Positions 1 through 10,790 of a stretch of DNA of 64,000 bases are shown here, piece by piece. Origin of the DNA: Spiroplasma eriocheiris (lineage in GTDB: Bacteria; Bacillota_I; Bacilli_A; Mycoplasmatales; Mycoplasmataceae). The notes beneath the pieces are model-generated. The model was given only the letters and a program-made list of their open reading frames with translations. It was not told the DNA's origin and did not search any database. Made by a program: the position numbers and the translations under genes. Every line of letters starts with the position of its first letter. The stretch's first letter is position 1. Where the stretch lies: NCBI RefSeq assembly GCF_001029265.1, contig NZ_CP011856.1, positions 930,001 to 994,000 of the forward strand, in the 5' to 3' direction.

Positions 1-424
1 CAGCAGTCATACAGAAACTTAAAATCATCGCCACCGGAATAACAGTATGTAAAATAACAGTTGAAATTCATTCATACACTGACATCCCCTGAACAATATC
101 GCCCTGAGTAAATAACCCTAACCAGAAAACTAACATGGTCATTGTAATGTATACGGTGGCCATCAACCGAATAATAAAATCAGGTTTTGTATTTTTAAAC
201 TTTTTATGAAATAAATAAAACACAAAATACCCAAAAACCAAATAATTTGATTGGGTCGTAAAATACGCATAATAATGACTCAAGCGTTCCCCATAAGAAT
301 TTAAGTGGTCAGCCCCAGCAGTGCTTAACACTAAAATAAAATCAAGAACTAAAAAAATAAAAATTAAAATAACTCCTATAATCCGATAGATTAGTAGCAT
401 TTTATCAGTAAATAATTTTTTCAT
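1..424 (-). CDS. Pr6Pr-like (FAR-17a/AIG1-like) membrane protein, partial
   Basis: Integral membrane protein of unknown biochemical role, running off the left edge of the window (C-terminus missing). The visible part has a hydrophobic N-terminal helix (about residues 10-32), a second around 50-70 and a third around 88-108. The motif YYAYFTTQSNYLV and, further on, LHTVIPVAM resemble the FT-x-x-SN and H-x-x-x-P motifs of Pr6Pr/FAR-17a membrane proteins; this is recognition by eye and no search was run. One UGA (68-70) is read as Trp and the frame stays open to base 1. The start ATG is preceded by a GGAAAT-like weak ribosome site. It is transcribed divergently from the next gene. Confidence 0.6.
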
Positions 425-739
425 TGAAAATTTCCTTTACATTATTAATTTTAACCGTTCGCAACTCATTTAATTGTTAATATTATAACATAGAAAATGG
501 TCAGCAACTTTAACATTCAATAAATTTGTGATAAAAATTAGTAATTTATGTTAGTTGTAGCATATAATGTAGATAGATAATGATAAAGATAAGATTAGGC
601 GCTAATACTCAAATCAATGCTTATTCATAATATATAAATGAACAATGACTCTTTCTAGTATTTCTTATCAAAAGTTTTATCGATCTATTCATTATTGAAC
701 TTTTGAATGTGAACCATTACCCAAAGGAGTAATAAAACC
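425..739. promoter_or_regulatory. Divergent intergenic region with leader inverted repeats
   Basis: No gene is seen in these 315 bases. A TATAAT box lies at 563-568 on the plus strand. Downstream is a long untranslated stretch with two dyads: TTCAT/ATGAA (624-628 and 638-642) and a 9-bp repeat TCAAAAGTT/AACTTTTGA (668-676 and 698-706). The Shine-Dalgarno AAAGGAG at 723-729 belongs to the gene starting at 740. The dyads are visible; any regulatory role is inference. Confidence 0.4.
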
Positions 740-1048
740 ATGGAACAAAAAAATAATTCTTGAGTAACAATTAGCGTTTTGCCCCATCATAAATACGATT
801 ATGAGGATGATCGCTTAATTTTATTTATAATTCCTGAACCAAGTAACCAGTATTTACGAGTTTTAATTGCAAAAAAAGATGTTTTTTTCTCACCAGTAAC
901 TCACCATTATGAAATTAAAATTAATAAACATTATAACTATTTAATTTGAAAATGGAATAATCTTTCCCAAAAAAATGACCGTTATGCAATATGAAAAGGT
1001 GAAGAATTATTATATTTTTGTAAAGAACAATCAGAATCCAACTCTTAA
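740..1048 (+). CDS. Hypothetical protein, 102 aa
   Basis: Not recognised. It encodes a soluble-looking 102-residue protein, rich in Lys, Tyr and Asn, with no signal peptide or membrane segment. Three UGA codons are read as Trp, which argues that it is real mollicute coding sequence. The start is fixed by a good AAAGGAG ten bases upstream. The stop codon lies inside a rho-independent terminator, so it is probably a monocistronic unit. The Trp/Tyr-rich C-terminal half (IWKWNNLSQ...YAIWKGEELLYF) suggests a small folded domain, but I cannot assign a family. Confidence 0.75.
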
Positions 1049-1064
1049 AAACGAGTTGTTTTTT
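1039..1064 (+). terminator. Rho-independent terminator
   Basis: CAACTC (1039-1044) and GAGTTG (1053-1058) form a 6-bp stem with an 8-base loop followed by six T. It overlaps the stop codon of the 102-aa gene. Confidence 0.7.
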
Positions 1065-1183
1065 AAAGACAATTTACAAAAAATTTACTTTTTATAAAAT
1101 TTTCCCTTCAAAAATAACATAAAAAAGTTTAAATTATAATTTTTTATATTATGATTAATTTATATATAAGTAGGTGAAAAACA

Positions 1184-2065
1184 GTGAATGTCATTAAAGT
1201 AACACCCCGGGGATATTGCTTTGGGGTTGTTAAATCAATTAAAATGGCGAAAGATGCCATTAAGAATTATCCCGGACAGCAAATTTATATGCTTGGGTTT
1301 TTAGTTCATAATCATCATGTTGTTAATGAAATTACTAACTTAGGAATTATTCCGATTAATGATTTCAAACAAGATCGCTTGGCAATTCTACAAACCCTGC
1401 CTAATAATTCGGTAGTGGTATTAAGTGCCCATGGAAGTCATGAAAAAATTAAGGATGTTGCACAAGCTAAGAATATTATCCTGATTGATACTGAATGTGA
1501 ATGAGTAACAGCAACCAAAGATTTAATTAAAGAATACCTTACCAAAGATTATGAAATAATTTTTATTGGGAAAGATTATCACCCAGAGACCAATGCCATA
1601 ATGTCAATTGACTCACGAATTCATTTAGTAACCACCTTGGCCAATGTTGATAAAATAATTGATAAAGTTGACCCCCACAAACCAATCTTAGTTACTAATC
1701 AAACTACCCTTTCCAAAATTGATATTGAAGAAATTGTTAACAAATTAAAAAATATCTTTGGAAATCGTATTCTTTTTAAAAATGATTTATGTAATGCTAC
1801 CTTAGAACGTCAAAATGCTGTCTTAAACTTGAATCCCCACGAAGTTCAACTGTTATTAGTTGTTGGAGATGAACGGAGTAATAATACTAATAAATTAGTG
1901 GAAATGGGTGAAAGTATTAATATTAAATCCTATCGCATTAATGATAAAAATGATATTAATCCGGGGTGGTTAACAAATGTTACTACCGTGGCTGTTACCG
2001 CGGGTGCTTCGACTCCTAGCTTACTGCAATTAGAAGTTATTAAATATTTAGAAAATTTACCATAA
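1184..2065 (+). CDS. ispH: 4-hydroxy-3-methylbut-2-enyl diphosphate reductase
   Basis: IspH/LytB, the last enzyme of the MEP pathway, makes IPP and DMAPP with a 4Fe-4S cluster. It is 293 aa, near family length. Cluster cysteines are visible in TPRGYCFGV (about residue 12), DTECEWV (about 104) and NDLCNATLERQ (about 205). HNHHVVNE, LSAHGSHEK, YHPET and the C-terminal TAGASTP match the family. The usual DATCP around the second cysteine is changed to DTECE, which is unusual. The start is GTG at 1184 with AGTAGGTG upstream. A TATAAT at 1135-1140 is a likely -10 box. It supplies the same pathway as dxr at 17-18 kb and feeds UppS. Confidence 0.95.
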
Positions 2066-2066
2066 A

Positions 2067-2099
2067 AAAACATTATTAATAATAGTTAATAATGTTTTT
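2067..2099. terminator. Bidirectional terminator between ispH and nif3
   Basis: A 13-bp perfect stem (2067-2079 with 2086-2098) has a six-base loop, with A-run on one side and T-run on the other. It lies between convergent genes and overlaps the last codons and stop of nif3. Confidence 0.8.
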
Positions 2100-2843
2100 A
2101 ATTTGATATGGAATAATATCAATTGGTTTTGGTAATTTTCCCTTTAAATATTCACTAAAATGGTTAGTATAATAATTTTCCATATAATGGTTAAAACAAA
2201 CAACGGGAATTTGTTGTTCATCAAATTTTAGCCACTCATTTCATTTAATTTCACCAGTAATAAACAAGTCAATCTTATCAGTTAACCGATGGATGATACT
2301 ACCACCAGCACCAGTACAAATGGCAATTGTCCTAATTTTTGTGGTTAAATCACTAATATTATGTTGAACCACCGGAATTTGAAAAATATTTTTTAGCTTG
2401 GTAATAATATCTTGATAGTTTAATGGCACTGGTAGCCTCCCTTGTTTAGCAATATTATCATGGGCTAGGTTAATAATATTTTGACATCCAAGATTCTGGA
2501 GAATTAAACTATTCATCCCGTTTGCTAATTGGCTGTCATAATTAGTATGTGTTGCATAAACTACAATTTGGTATTGATCTAATAACTGAAAAATTGGTTT
2601 TTTAGTAACATCCTGTTTTTCTTGTTTCAATTTATTGAATACAAAAGGATGATGGGTAATTATTAAGTTTACCTTTTCCGCCACTGCTTTTTTAATAACG
2701 GCGGTTGTTAAATCTAAGGCTACTAAAATTTTATTAACTTGGGTTGTTGGTTTACCATACTGATAGCCAGTGGGATCTCATTTACAGGCAAGTTTCTTTG
2801 AAAAATCTTTTTCAATTATTTTAAAAATCGCTTTGGCTTGCAT
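2076..2843 (-). CDS. Nif3-like dinuclear metal centre protein (YqfO/DUF34)
   Basis: Nif3/DUF34 family protein, 255 aa, a toroidal hexamer with a dinuclear metal site whose substrate is poorly defined; often linked to GTP cyclohydrolase-like activity or metal handling. Family motifs are seen: NLIITHHPFVF (about 66-76), TNYDSQLANGMN, CTGAGGS and TGEIKWNEWL, with NHYMEN near the C-terminus carrying the last metal-binding His. Two UGA-Trp codons lie in the C-terminal third. Start ATG 2841-2843 is one base from the trmK stop, so the two are translationally coupled. This is the last gene of the era-to-nif3 operon, in the usual Firmicutes position after trmK. Confidence 0.88.
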
Positions 2844-2844
2844 C

Positions 2845-3507
2845 TTAAATCACCTTATTAATTAATTTAATTTTTTGTGTTAATTCTTTGGCTTTCGTTG
2901 ATTTGACAGGAACCTTTTCTAATAAACTTTGATAATGAACCACTTTTAATAACCACTTTTCTTTAAAAATCGCGCTTTTTTCTTTGCGTAAAATTGGTCC
3001 AAACATAATATCTTTTTGGTTTTTAACTTTTTTCCCAGCTGATTTATTAATAACAAGAATTTCATAAATAAGATCATTTTCTTTCATAATTAATTCTTGT
3101 TCTAAAAAATAATGCTGTGTTTTCACCCACTGGCGAAGTAAATTGGCATCATCATTTGGACAAAGAATATATCGTTCAATATTATCAGCATCTTGTTCTA
3201 AAATTGTTAAAATTGTGTTACTTCCTAATCCCGAAATAATACAACTATCAATAGCAATTTCCTTTACCCCCGTTAGTCCATCTGCTAATACGGGAGTAAT
3301 TACTTCGCCAACTTTATATTTAGCAATATTTTTTTTTGCTTGTTCAAGAGGTTGTTCAGCAATATCACAAGCATATGCTTTGGTAATTAAATTACCTCTT
3401 GCTAAATAAATTGGAATTAACGCATGGTCAGTTCCAATATCACAAATAACATCATTATGATTAACTTGTTTAGCAATTAGCAATAAGCGTTCTGACAAAA
3501 TTTCCAT
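2845..3507 (-). CDS. trmK: tRNA (adenine(22)-N1)-methyltransferase TrmK
   Basis: TrmK (YqfN) methylates N1 of A22 in tRNA using SAM. At 220 aa it is of normal length. The Rossmann SAM motif is VICDIGTDHALIPIYLA (about 18-34), followed by ACDIAEQPLEQAKKNI, DGLTGV and GLGSNTILTIL. The C-terminal half is the Lys-rich coiled part (EKWLLKVVHYQSLLEKVPV...KAKELTQKI). It lies four bases after the rpoD stop and one base before nif3, the standard order dnaG-rpoD-trmK-nif3. The frame has no internal UGA. Confidence 0.93.
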   Translation of the reverse strand: MEILSERLLLIAKQVNHNDVICDIGTDHALIPIYLARGNLITKAYACDIAEQPLEQAKKNIAKYKVGEVITPVLADGLTGVKEIAIDSCIISGLGSNTILTILEQDADNIERYILCPNDDANLLRQWVKTQHYFLEQELIMKENDLIYEILVINKSAGKKVKNQKDIMFGPILRKEKSAIFKEKWLLKVVHYQSLLEKVPVKSTKAKELTQKIKLINKVI

Positions 3508-3511
3508 TGTG

Positions 3512-4870
3512 TTATCCTTTAAAGAAATCTTTCAAAACTTTTGCTTTTGAATTTGACTGATTAGGTTTAAACTTACGAATTGTTTTAGCTTCAATCTGAC
3601 GAATCCGTTCACGGGTAACTTTAAACTCTTTTCCAACCTCTTCTAATATTTTTGGCGAATCATATTTTGATAAGTGTTTATCAATAATTTTATTTTTACG
3701 ACTTTGAACTTTTTCAATCGGAGTGTCATAATGAATATCTAAACTTTTAACAGTTTGCACAAGTTCAGGGAATGATTCATCTTCACATTCTTTTGCTAAG
3801 CGTAACACAGTTCGTAATTTTGTTGGTAAAATTCCAAAGCGCATACGAATTACCTTTTCTTCTCGAGCAGATAAAATTTCATGAAAAACTTCATCAATAA
3901 CTTCGCGTAATGATTCTTTTTCAGCATATTCATCCGGAGTAAAAATATCTTTATCATCAACAAAGTCTCCAAAATGCGTATCATCTTCATCTCCAATTGG
4001 TTTTTCTAATGACACTGGTTCAATTGATAATCGTTTAATTTCCCGAACTTTTTCCCCCGTCATTCCTTGACCCATGCGGTCAGCAATTTCATCAAAAGTA
4101 GGTTCCCTTCCTAATTCTTGGGTTAGTTGCCGTTCAATTCTTGTTAACTTGTTAATTGTTTCAACCATATGAACAGGAATTCGGATTGTTCGTCCCTGGT
4201 CGGCAATGGCTCTGGTAATGGCTTGACGAATTCATCACGTTGCATAAGTTGAAAATTTAAATCCTCTCGTATAGTCAAACTTATCAACTGCTTTCATTAA
4301 CCCAATATTGCCTTCTTCAATTAAATCAGAAAAATCTAAACCACGGTTTAAATGTTTTCGGGCCACAGAAACTACAAGTTTTAAGTTAGAAGTAATTAAT
4401 TTTTCACGACCATATTTTTTTTCTTCAGGATCACTAGATTCTAACATTTTAGCATATTTAATTTCTTCATCTCGCGTTAAAATTTTACTTGTCCCTAACA
4501 CATTAAAATAAGCTTTAATAATATCTTGAATTTTTGTTTCGTTAGAAATTCCCCCGACTTTATATTTAATGCGATCTTCGCGAGGTTTTTTTGTAGTTTT
4601 TTCTTCGCTAATTGTTGCCGAGTCATCTTCTAAATCTTCGGTTAAATCTTCGGCGTCTAAATTTACATCACTAAATTCAACACCATTAGCCAATAATTCT
4701 TCAAAATATTCATCAACATCATTATCTTCTAATTCAAAATGTTCATTAATTAACTCTAATACTTTTTCTTGTTCAATTTCATTGTTGTTTTCTTCAAGAA
4801 ATTTATTAATATATTCCTTAAATTCTTCAAATGATTTCATGTTTTTAACTTCTTTTTTTGATAACATCAT
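3512..4870 (-). CDS. rpoD: RNA polymerase principal sigma factor (sigma-70/SigA)
   Basis: Principal sigma factor, 452 aa. After an acidic N-terminal region 1.1 (about 1-90) come region 2 ([18 protein letters not shown]...[49 protein letters not shown]), region 3 and region 4 with the -35-binding helix [19 protein letters not shown]. The Trp-Trp pair of region 2.3 is encoded with UGA. Between MRFG and ILEEVG there are about 60 residues ([20 protein letters not shown] onward), where most SigA proteins have roughly ten; see findings. Two tandem ATGs are present; the first, 13 bases after AGAAGGGG, is used here. It follows dnaG by six bases. Confidence 0.96.
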
Positions 4871-4876
4871 AATTTT

Positions 4877-6730
4877 TTACCCCTTCTTAAATTTTAATCT
4901 TAAATTCATTTTGTCAATTTCAGTTGATATTACTTGTTGTTCCATAATATCAGTTGTTTTTTTTAATTTAGCCCTTAGCATTGCAATCTCTTTTTCCGTT
5001 GCAAAATCATTTATTAAAATGGCATAGTCTTCTAATGCTTTTGTATTATATTCAGTTTTAAATGTTGAACTATTGAGGATGGTTGTTAATTGGTTAATTA
5101 ACTTTTCCTCATTAATTTCATTACACAACATATTAATATTAACACTTTCTTGGTCCAAATGTCTATGGTAATAGTCAATAATATAATTAGCAATTAGCCG
5201 ATTATCATTATCATTTAAAATGCTAATTTTCTTTTCATAAAAATCAGCAGCCTTCCGTGAATTTAATAATTGTAAAATCATTTGTTGTTCAGCTAATAAA
5301 TATCGTTTTAGAGTTTTAATTTTATAAGCCAACGCATTTTGGGTTATTGTTTTCGGATTAACTGATGTTTTCTTAATTTTTTGGGAATAAGGTAAATCTG
5401 CTGGGACTTGTTTAGGAACCTTTGCTGGCTGGGGACTTTTAAGATTATTAATTTGACTAATTAAAGTTTCTTTCCCAATATTAGTGACTTGGGCTAAATT
5501 ATTAATATATAATTCTTGCTCAATCGCATTATCGGTTGCTTTAATTAAGGGTCCCACAATGTTAATAAATTCTTGGAGTTCATTACCATCGGTTAAATTA
5601 AACCGCGAATGATAATAACTAATTGCAAAACTAACAGGATGGGTTGCTTTTGCAATCATCGCACTAATAACATCAACCTGGCCACTATTCACTAATTCAT
5701 CGGGATCCTGGTTTGTTTCATTATTAACAATTTTAACCTTAAAATTATTAGCTAATAATTTACCAGCGGCTTTTAAACTTGCCTTTACCCCAGGAGTATC
5801 ACCATCTAAAAAGATTAAACATTCATTGGTAACTTTCTTTAAAGCTTGCAGGTGATATGAACTTAAATTAGTACCCATCAAAGCGACAGTATTTTTAATA
5901 TCGATCTTGGTTAAACTAATAACATCCATATAACCTTCTAATAAAATCATGTACCCTAACTTTCGAGCTTCTAGTTTTGCATTTTGAATGTTATACATTA
6001 GTTGTTCTTTTTTAAAAACTTTTGTTTCAGGAGTATTTAAATATTTTACTTGGTGCGCAGTACTTGTTAAAACCCGACCCGAAAAACCAATTAGGTTATT
6101 TTCATCATCTAAAATCGGAAACATTACCCGGTTATTAAAATAATCATAAACTTTACCATTTTTAATTGAAACTACCCCAGCGGCTTCCATCTCATTAATA
6201 TGATAACCTTTCTGTAGCAAGAATTGGTACAAACTATCCGGAGTGTTATCCGCATAACCAATCATAAATTCTTCAATTTGCTGATGATCAATATGGCGAT
6301 TTGTTAAGTATTCCCGCGCGCTCTGACCTTTTTTAGTATTTAAATTATTAATAAAATAGGTTTTAACAACTTCATTCAAAGCAAAAATTTTTTTGTCAAG
6401 GTCATCATAGCGTGCTTTAACTTGATAGCTATCAAGTTCTGTTAAAGAAACTCCGGCAATTGCGGCTAATTCTTTTAAAACCTCAACAAAAGGAATATTT
6501 TTATATTCTTGTAAAAAAGTAAAGACATTACCCCCCGCTGAACAAGCAAAGCAACGATAAATTTGCTTTTCGGGAGAAATGCTCATTGAAGGATGTGAGT
6601 CTTGGTGAAAAGGACATACTGCTCAGTAATTTCGTCCCCGCTTTTCTAGTTTTAAATATTGGGAAATAATTGCCACAATATCAACTTTTGAACGAATTAA
6701 ATCAATTTTTTCGTTACTGACTAACGCCAT
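4877..6730 (-). CDS. dnaG: DNA primase DnaG
   Basis: DNA primase, makes RNA primers for the replisome. 617 aa, typical length. The CHC2 zinc finger is CPFHQDSHPSMSI...YRCFACSAGGN (about 40-65). The Toprim domain follows with ILLEGYMDVISL and FLDGDTPGVKAS, preceded by NRVMFPILDDENNLIGFSGR. The C-terminal part (about 430-617) is the helicase-binding region. Start ATG 6728-6730 follows AAGGAGGGATGCTT. It is between glyS (21-base gap) and rpoD (6-base gap) in the macromolecular-synthesis operon. Confidence 0.96.
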
Positions 6731-6751
6731 AAGCATCCCTCCTTATTAAAA

Positions 6752-8122
6752 TTATTTATTTAATAACTTATCTAAATATGCTGATAATTTACTAATCTCA
6801 ATTCTTGTTTGTTCTGTTGTATCACGATCGCGGACCGTAACTTTCTGATCTTCTAAACTATCAAAGTCAAAAGTAACACAATATGGTGTTCCAATCGCAT
6901 CTTGGCGGCGATAACGTTTCCCAATATTTCCAGTTTCATCGTAGATACAATGATATTTTTCTAATAATTCTTCATATAATTGGTAAGCATGGTCATTTAA
7001 TTGCTTACTTAACGGAATAATAGCAATTTGATATGGAGCCAAGTGCGGATTTAATTTTAACACCACACGGGTGTCATTATCATTAATGGTTTCCACACAA
7101 TAAGCATCATATAATAATGCTAACATTAAACGGCCAACCCCAACTGACGGTTCAATTACATAAGGAAATACCTTAGTATTAGTTTCTTGGTTTAAATATG
7201 TTAAATCTTGTTTTGAAAATTCACTATGACGTTTTAGATCATAATCTGTTCGGTTGGCAATTCCTCATAATTCCCCTTGACCAAAAGGAAATTTATATTC
7301 AACATCAACTGTTCGTTTTGCATAGTGGGCTAATTCTTTGGGGTCATGCTCACGTAAAACATAGTTTTGTTGTTGTAAACCAATTTTTTGTAAAAATAAT
7401 TTAACTTGGTCTAGTCAATATTCAAACCAGTCAGTTTCATCCTGGGGGTCAAAGAAAAATTCTAATTCCATTTGTTCAAATTCACGAGTACGGAAAATAA
7501 AGTTTCCTGGGGTAATTTCATTACGAAATGACTTCCCAATTTGACCAACACCAAATGGTAATTTCTTGCGTAAAGAACGTTGAATATTTTTAAAGTTAAC
7601 AAAAATTCCCTGGGCAGTTTCGGGACGTAAATAAACAACTGATTTTTCATCTTGTAAAACCCCCTGGTTGGTTTTAAACATTAATTCAAACTGACGAATA
7701 GGAGTAAAATCATGGGCATGGCAAATAGGACATAAAATGTGTTTTTCTTCAATAAAAGCAGACAATTCCTCATTAGTTCATCCCCCGGGATTAACCGCAG
7801 GATAAGCCTCCTCAATTAATTTGTCAGCACGCATACGGGATTTACAATTTTTACAATCTAATAATGGATCAGAAAAATGTCCTAAATGTCCCGATGCTTT
7901 CCAGACATTATTATTCATTAAAATTGCGCTATCTAAGCCAACATTAAATTTTGATTTTGTAATAAAAAAATCTCACCATTGACTTTTTAAATTTCGTTCA
8001 ACTTCAACTCCTAATGGTCCAAAATCTCAGGTATTTGCTAAACCACCATAAATTTCACTACCTTGAAAAACAAATCCTTGGGTTTTTAAATGATTAACAA
8101 CTTCTTCTAAAGAATATTTCAT
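6752..8122 (-). CDS. glyS: Glycyl-tRNA synthetase, single-chain class II type
   Basis: Glycyl-tRNA synthetase of the homodimeric (GlyQS) type, charging tRNA-Gly. 456 aa. The class II core is visible: [20 protein letters not shown] (motif 1 area), [40 protein letters not shown] (motif 2) and [14 protein letters not shown] (motif 3), then the anticodon-binding domain ([12 protein letters not shown]...[13 protein letters not shown]). A Zn site CKNC/CPIC is present. Several UGA-Trp codons. Start ATG 8120-8122 follows AGAGAGGAAAAG. A TATAAT (8170-8175, minus) in the 61-base gap after recO could give a local promoter. Confidence 0.96.
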
Positions 8123-8183
8123 TAATTTTTCTTTTCCTCTCTTGTATATAAAGTATTACTCTAAAAATTATTATACTATGTTA

Positions 8184-8939
8184 TTATTTAAAATAAATCG
8201 ATTTTTTCTTCATTTCAAAAATACTATAAGAAAACAAACCAATTTTATCTTGGTAATATTCGCAAAGCATCCGAAAAAGAAGTATAATTTCATTATTAGT
8301 TTTATACTTAACTAAGGTGCTAAAATTAATCTGTTCTAAAGTTTGTCATTGCATAATATCCTTAATTAAATCGACCCTAAAAACAACTTCACCATGTTGC
8401 CAACAGTTTTTGCAAATTAAGCCCTCTTCACTAAAACTAATAGTTTTAATATTTTTTTTACTAAAGCAGCGCGTACAAAATAATAACTTTCATTGGACGC
8501 CAAAAAATCGCAAACTATAAAACATTAACATTACAACAACAATTAAATTATCCTCTGCAGAAGTTAAATAATTTAAGGTTTGTTTTAAAAGATAATAATA
8601 TTGAGGATCACTATCCCGTGGTTCAAAACCCTGATCGGTAATTTCACATACTAATACTCCTAATAAATAATCATTATAATTATTAGCTAGGAATAAATGG
8701 GATGTTAATAAATTTCCGGTTTTTAATTTACTTAATTTATCATCGTGATAAGTTAAAAATAATTCAAATTCTGATTCACAAAACAATTGTAAAGAATATT
8801 TATTTTTTGAATTATTCTTTTTTACACCTGGTGCATAAAAAGAAACCTTCCCATATCCTAAGGAAAAAATGGTGATAATTTGGTCAAATTCATGATAATC
8901 ACGCGTATTAATAACAATGCCAACAGTTTGACTAACCAT
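8184..8939 (-). CDS. recO: DNA repair protein RecO
   Basis: RecO helps load RecA on single-stranded DNA with RecR. 251 aa. The N-terminal OB fold reads TVGIVINTRDYHEFDQIITIFSLGYGKVSFYAPGVKK, as expected for RecO. The C-terminal helical domain holds a four-Cys zinc site, CTRC (about 155) and ICKNC (about 175). Trp at 8490-8492 is UGA. Six bases separate it from the era stop, in the conserved era-recO-glyS order. Confidence 0.92.
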
Positions 8940-8945
8940 TCAAAA

Positions 8946-9842
8946 CTAATAACTTTCTTTGTTATACCCTAATTTGGCAATCATTGATGCTTTTTCGCGC
9001 CATTTTTCCACCACTTTCACAAATAATTCCAAAAAGATTTTGGTATTTAAAATTTGTTCTAACTCTAAGCGGGCTTTGGTTCCAATTTCTTTAATCATTT
9101 TCCCTTGTTTCCCAATAATAATTCCCTTTTGGGAAGTTCTTTCAACACAAATTGATGCCATAATTTTTAATAAATTATCTTGTTCTTCAAACTGATCAAT
9201 TAAGATAGCAACACTATGAGGAATTTCTTCTTCGGTTAATAACAGAATTTTTTCTCGAATAATTTCTCTTATTAAGAATTTTTCGGGTTGGTCGGTTAAA
9301 ACATCGTCGGGATAATACTGAGGTCCTAGTTGTAAATTAGATTTAATTAAGGTTAATAATTGGGTAATATTTTCATTTTGGAGACTAGAGATTGGGATTA
9401 CTTCGTCAAATTTAGCCAACTTATTTCATTCGGTAATTTTAAGAACCAAATCATCTTTTTTAACCAAATCTGATTTTGTAATAACTAAAATTATCGGAAC
9501 ATTCCGTTCTTGAATTGCTTTTAAAATAAACTGGTCATTATCACCAATTCTTTCATTGGCAGGAGTTAAAAATAAAATAACATCGGCTGATTTGGTTGAT
9601 GATAAAGCAACTTTATTCATAAACTTTCCCATTTCATGTTTTGCTTTGTGAACCCCAGGGGTGTCCATAAAAACAATTTGGCTTTCATTGTCATTATAAA
9701 TCCCTTGAATCCGGTTTCTTGTGGTTTGTGCTTTTGGAGTAACAATTGCTACTTTATTATGTAAAATAGTATTTAATAAAGTTGACTTCCCAACATTTGG
9801 ACGACCAACAATCGCTACAAAACCTGATTTAATTTCTTTCAT
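8946..9842 (-). CDS. era: GTPase Era
   Basis: Era, a GTPase that binds 16S rRNA and assists 30S maturation. 298 aa. G motifs: GRPNVGKSTLLN (G1), TRNRIQG (G2), DTPGVH (G3) and TKSD (G4). The C-terminal KH domain carries GIIIGKQGKMIKEIGTKAR. One Trp at 9426-9428 is UGA. It is the first gene of the era-to-nif3 operon; a TATAAT on the minus strand at 9870-9875 is a likely -10 box, with no clear -35. Confidence 0.96.
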
Positions 9843-10001
9843 TTTATCACTTCCAGTTTCTTTACAATAATTATATCTTAGATAACAATAATTTGAGGAT
9901 TTAATGGCTCATCTTTTCTATAAAATTGACATTAAATAATTAATTATTATCAAAAAATCATATATACTACTTTCATAAAGAAAAAACAAGAGGAAAATTC
10001 G

Positions 10002-10790
10002 ATGAAAGTAAAAATTAAAATTTTACTACTTTTAACTATTAGTACTTTAACAATATTTATCTTAATTTTAAATATTTTAGTTAACACCCATAAAATATAT
10101 AATTACGAGGTAAACCGGATTAATACTAAGCAAAAAGTAGTGATGTTAACCTTTGATGATGGACCCGAAGCAAGTGCCGACAATGCAATTCTTGATATTT
10201 TAGAAAAAGAAAAAGTTAGTGGGATGTTTTTTCAAATTGGACGGAATATTGACCAACGTCTTTATAACAAAGACCCCAACATTGCTAATAAATATTTAGC
10301 TCTCCAACGAAGAATTTTAACCGGACCAAGTCATTCTTGGATTGGCAGTCATACTTATTCCCATCTTAATTATCTTAGTCGCCAAAAATTAGCGGTTCAA
10401 GAATTAAACCATACTTATAAATTATTACAAAAAATTTATCAAAATATTTTAAAGATAACAATTACCCCCGAGTTGGTCCCCACGCGGTTTGCATATTTGC
10501 AATATTTTAATGGAATGGATTATATCGGGCAAAAAACTAACAATAAATATTTCATTCGGGGCTATTTAGGAACTGACTATAATGAAAAACGCGCTGGAAA
10601 AAATAAAATCTTGCATGAATATTTATCCCATCTACATCCCGGTCAGATTTTTGTTTGTCATACTCGTAATTATGCAAAAATATGACTCCCAGAATTAATT
10701 CGGATTTTAAAAAATAAGGGCTATCAATTTGCTTCCTTTAATCCTAATAGTCCGCATTACTACCAAAAATATGGAAAGTTGGTGGACTAA
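10002..10790 (+). CDS. Membrane-anchored polysaccharide deacetylase (NodB domain)
   Basis: Predicted secreted, membrane-anchored carbohydrate esterase 4 protein, 262 aa. A single hydrophobic helix (about 6-28) is an N-terminal anchor with no lipobox. NodB motif 1 is LTFDDGPE (about 49-56), motif 2 GSHTYSHLNYL, and the last motif FVCHTRNYAK. The usual R-x-P motif is degenerate (TRFAYL). The family removes N-acetyl or O-acetyl groups from chitin, peptidoglycan or similar glycans; a wall-less cell has no peptidoglycan target, so host or capsule glycan is more likely (inference). AAGAGGAAAATTCG precedes the ATG, and the stop overlaps the next start (TAATG). Confidence 0.88.

Noticed and set aside
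4569-5027. Plus-strand reading frame opposite rpoD and dnaG
   Set aside because: Ser-rich antisense shadow of the Glu/Asp-rich region of sigma; no ribosome site.
8123-8183. T-box riboswitch before glyS
   Set aside because: The gap after recO is only 61 bases with no specifier stem or T-box sequence.
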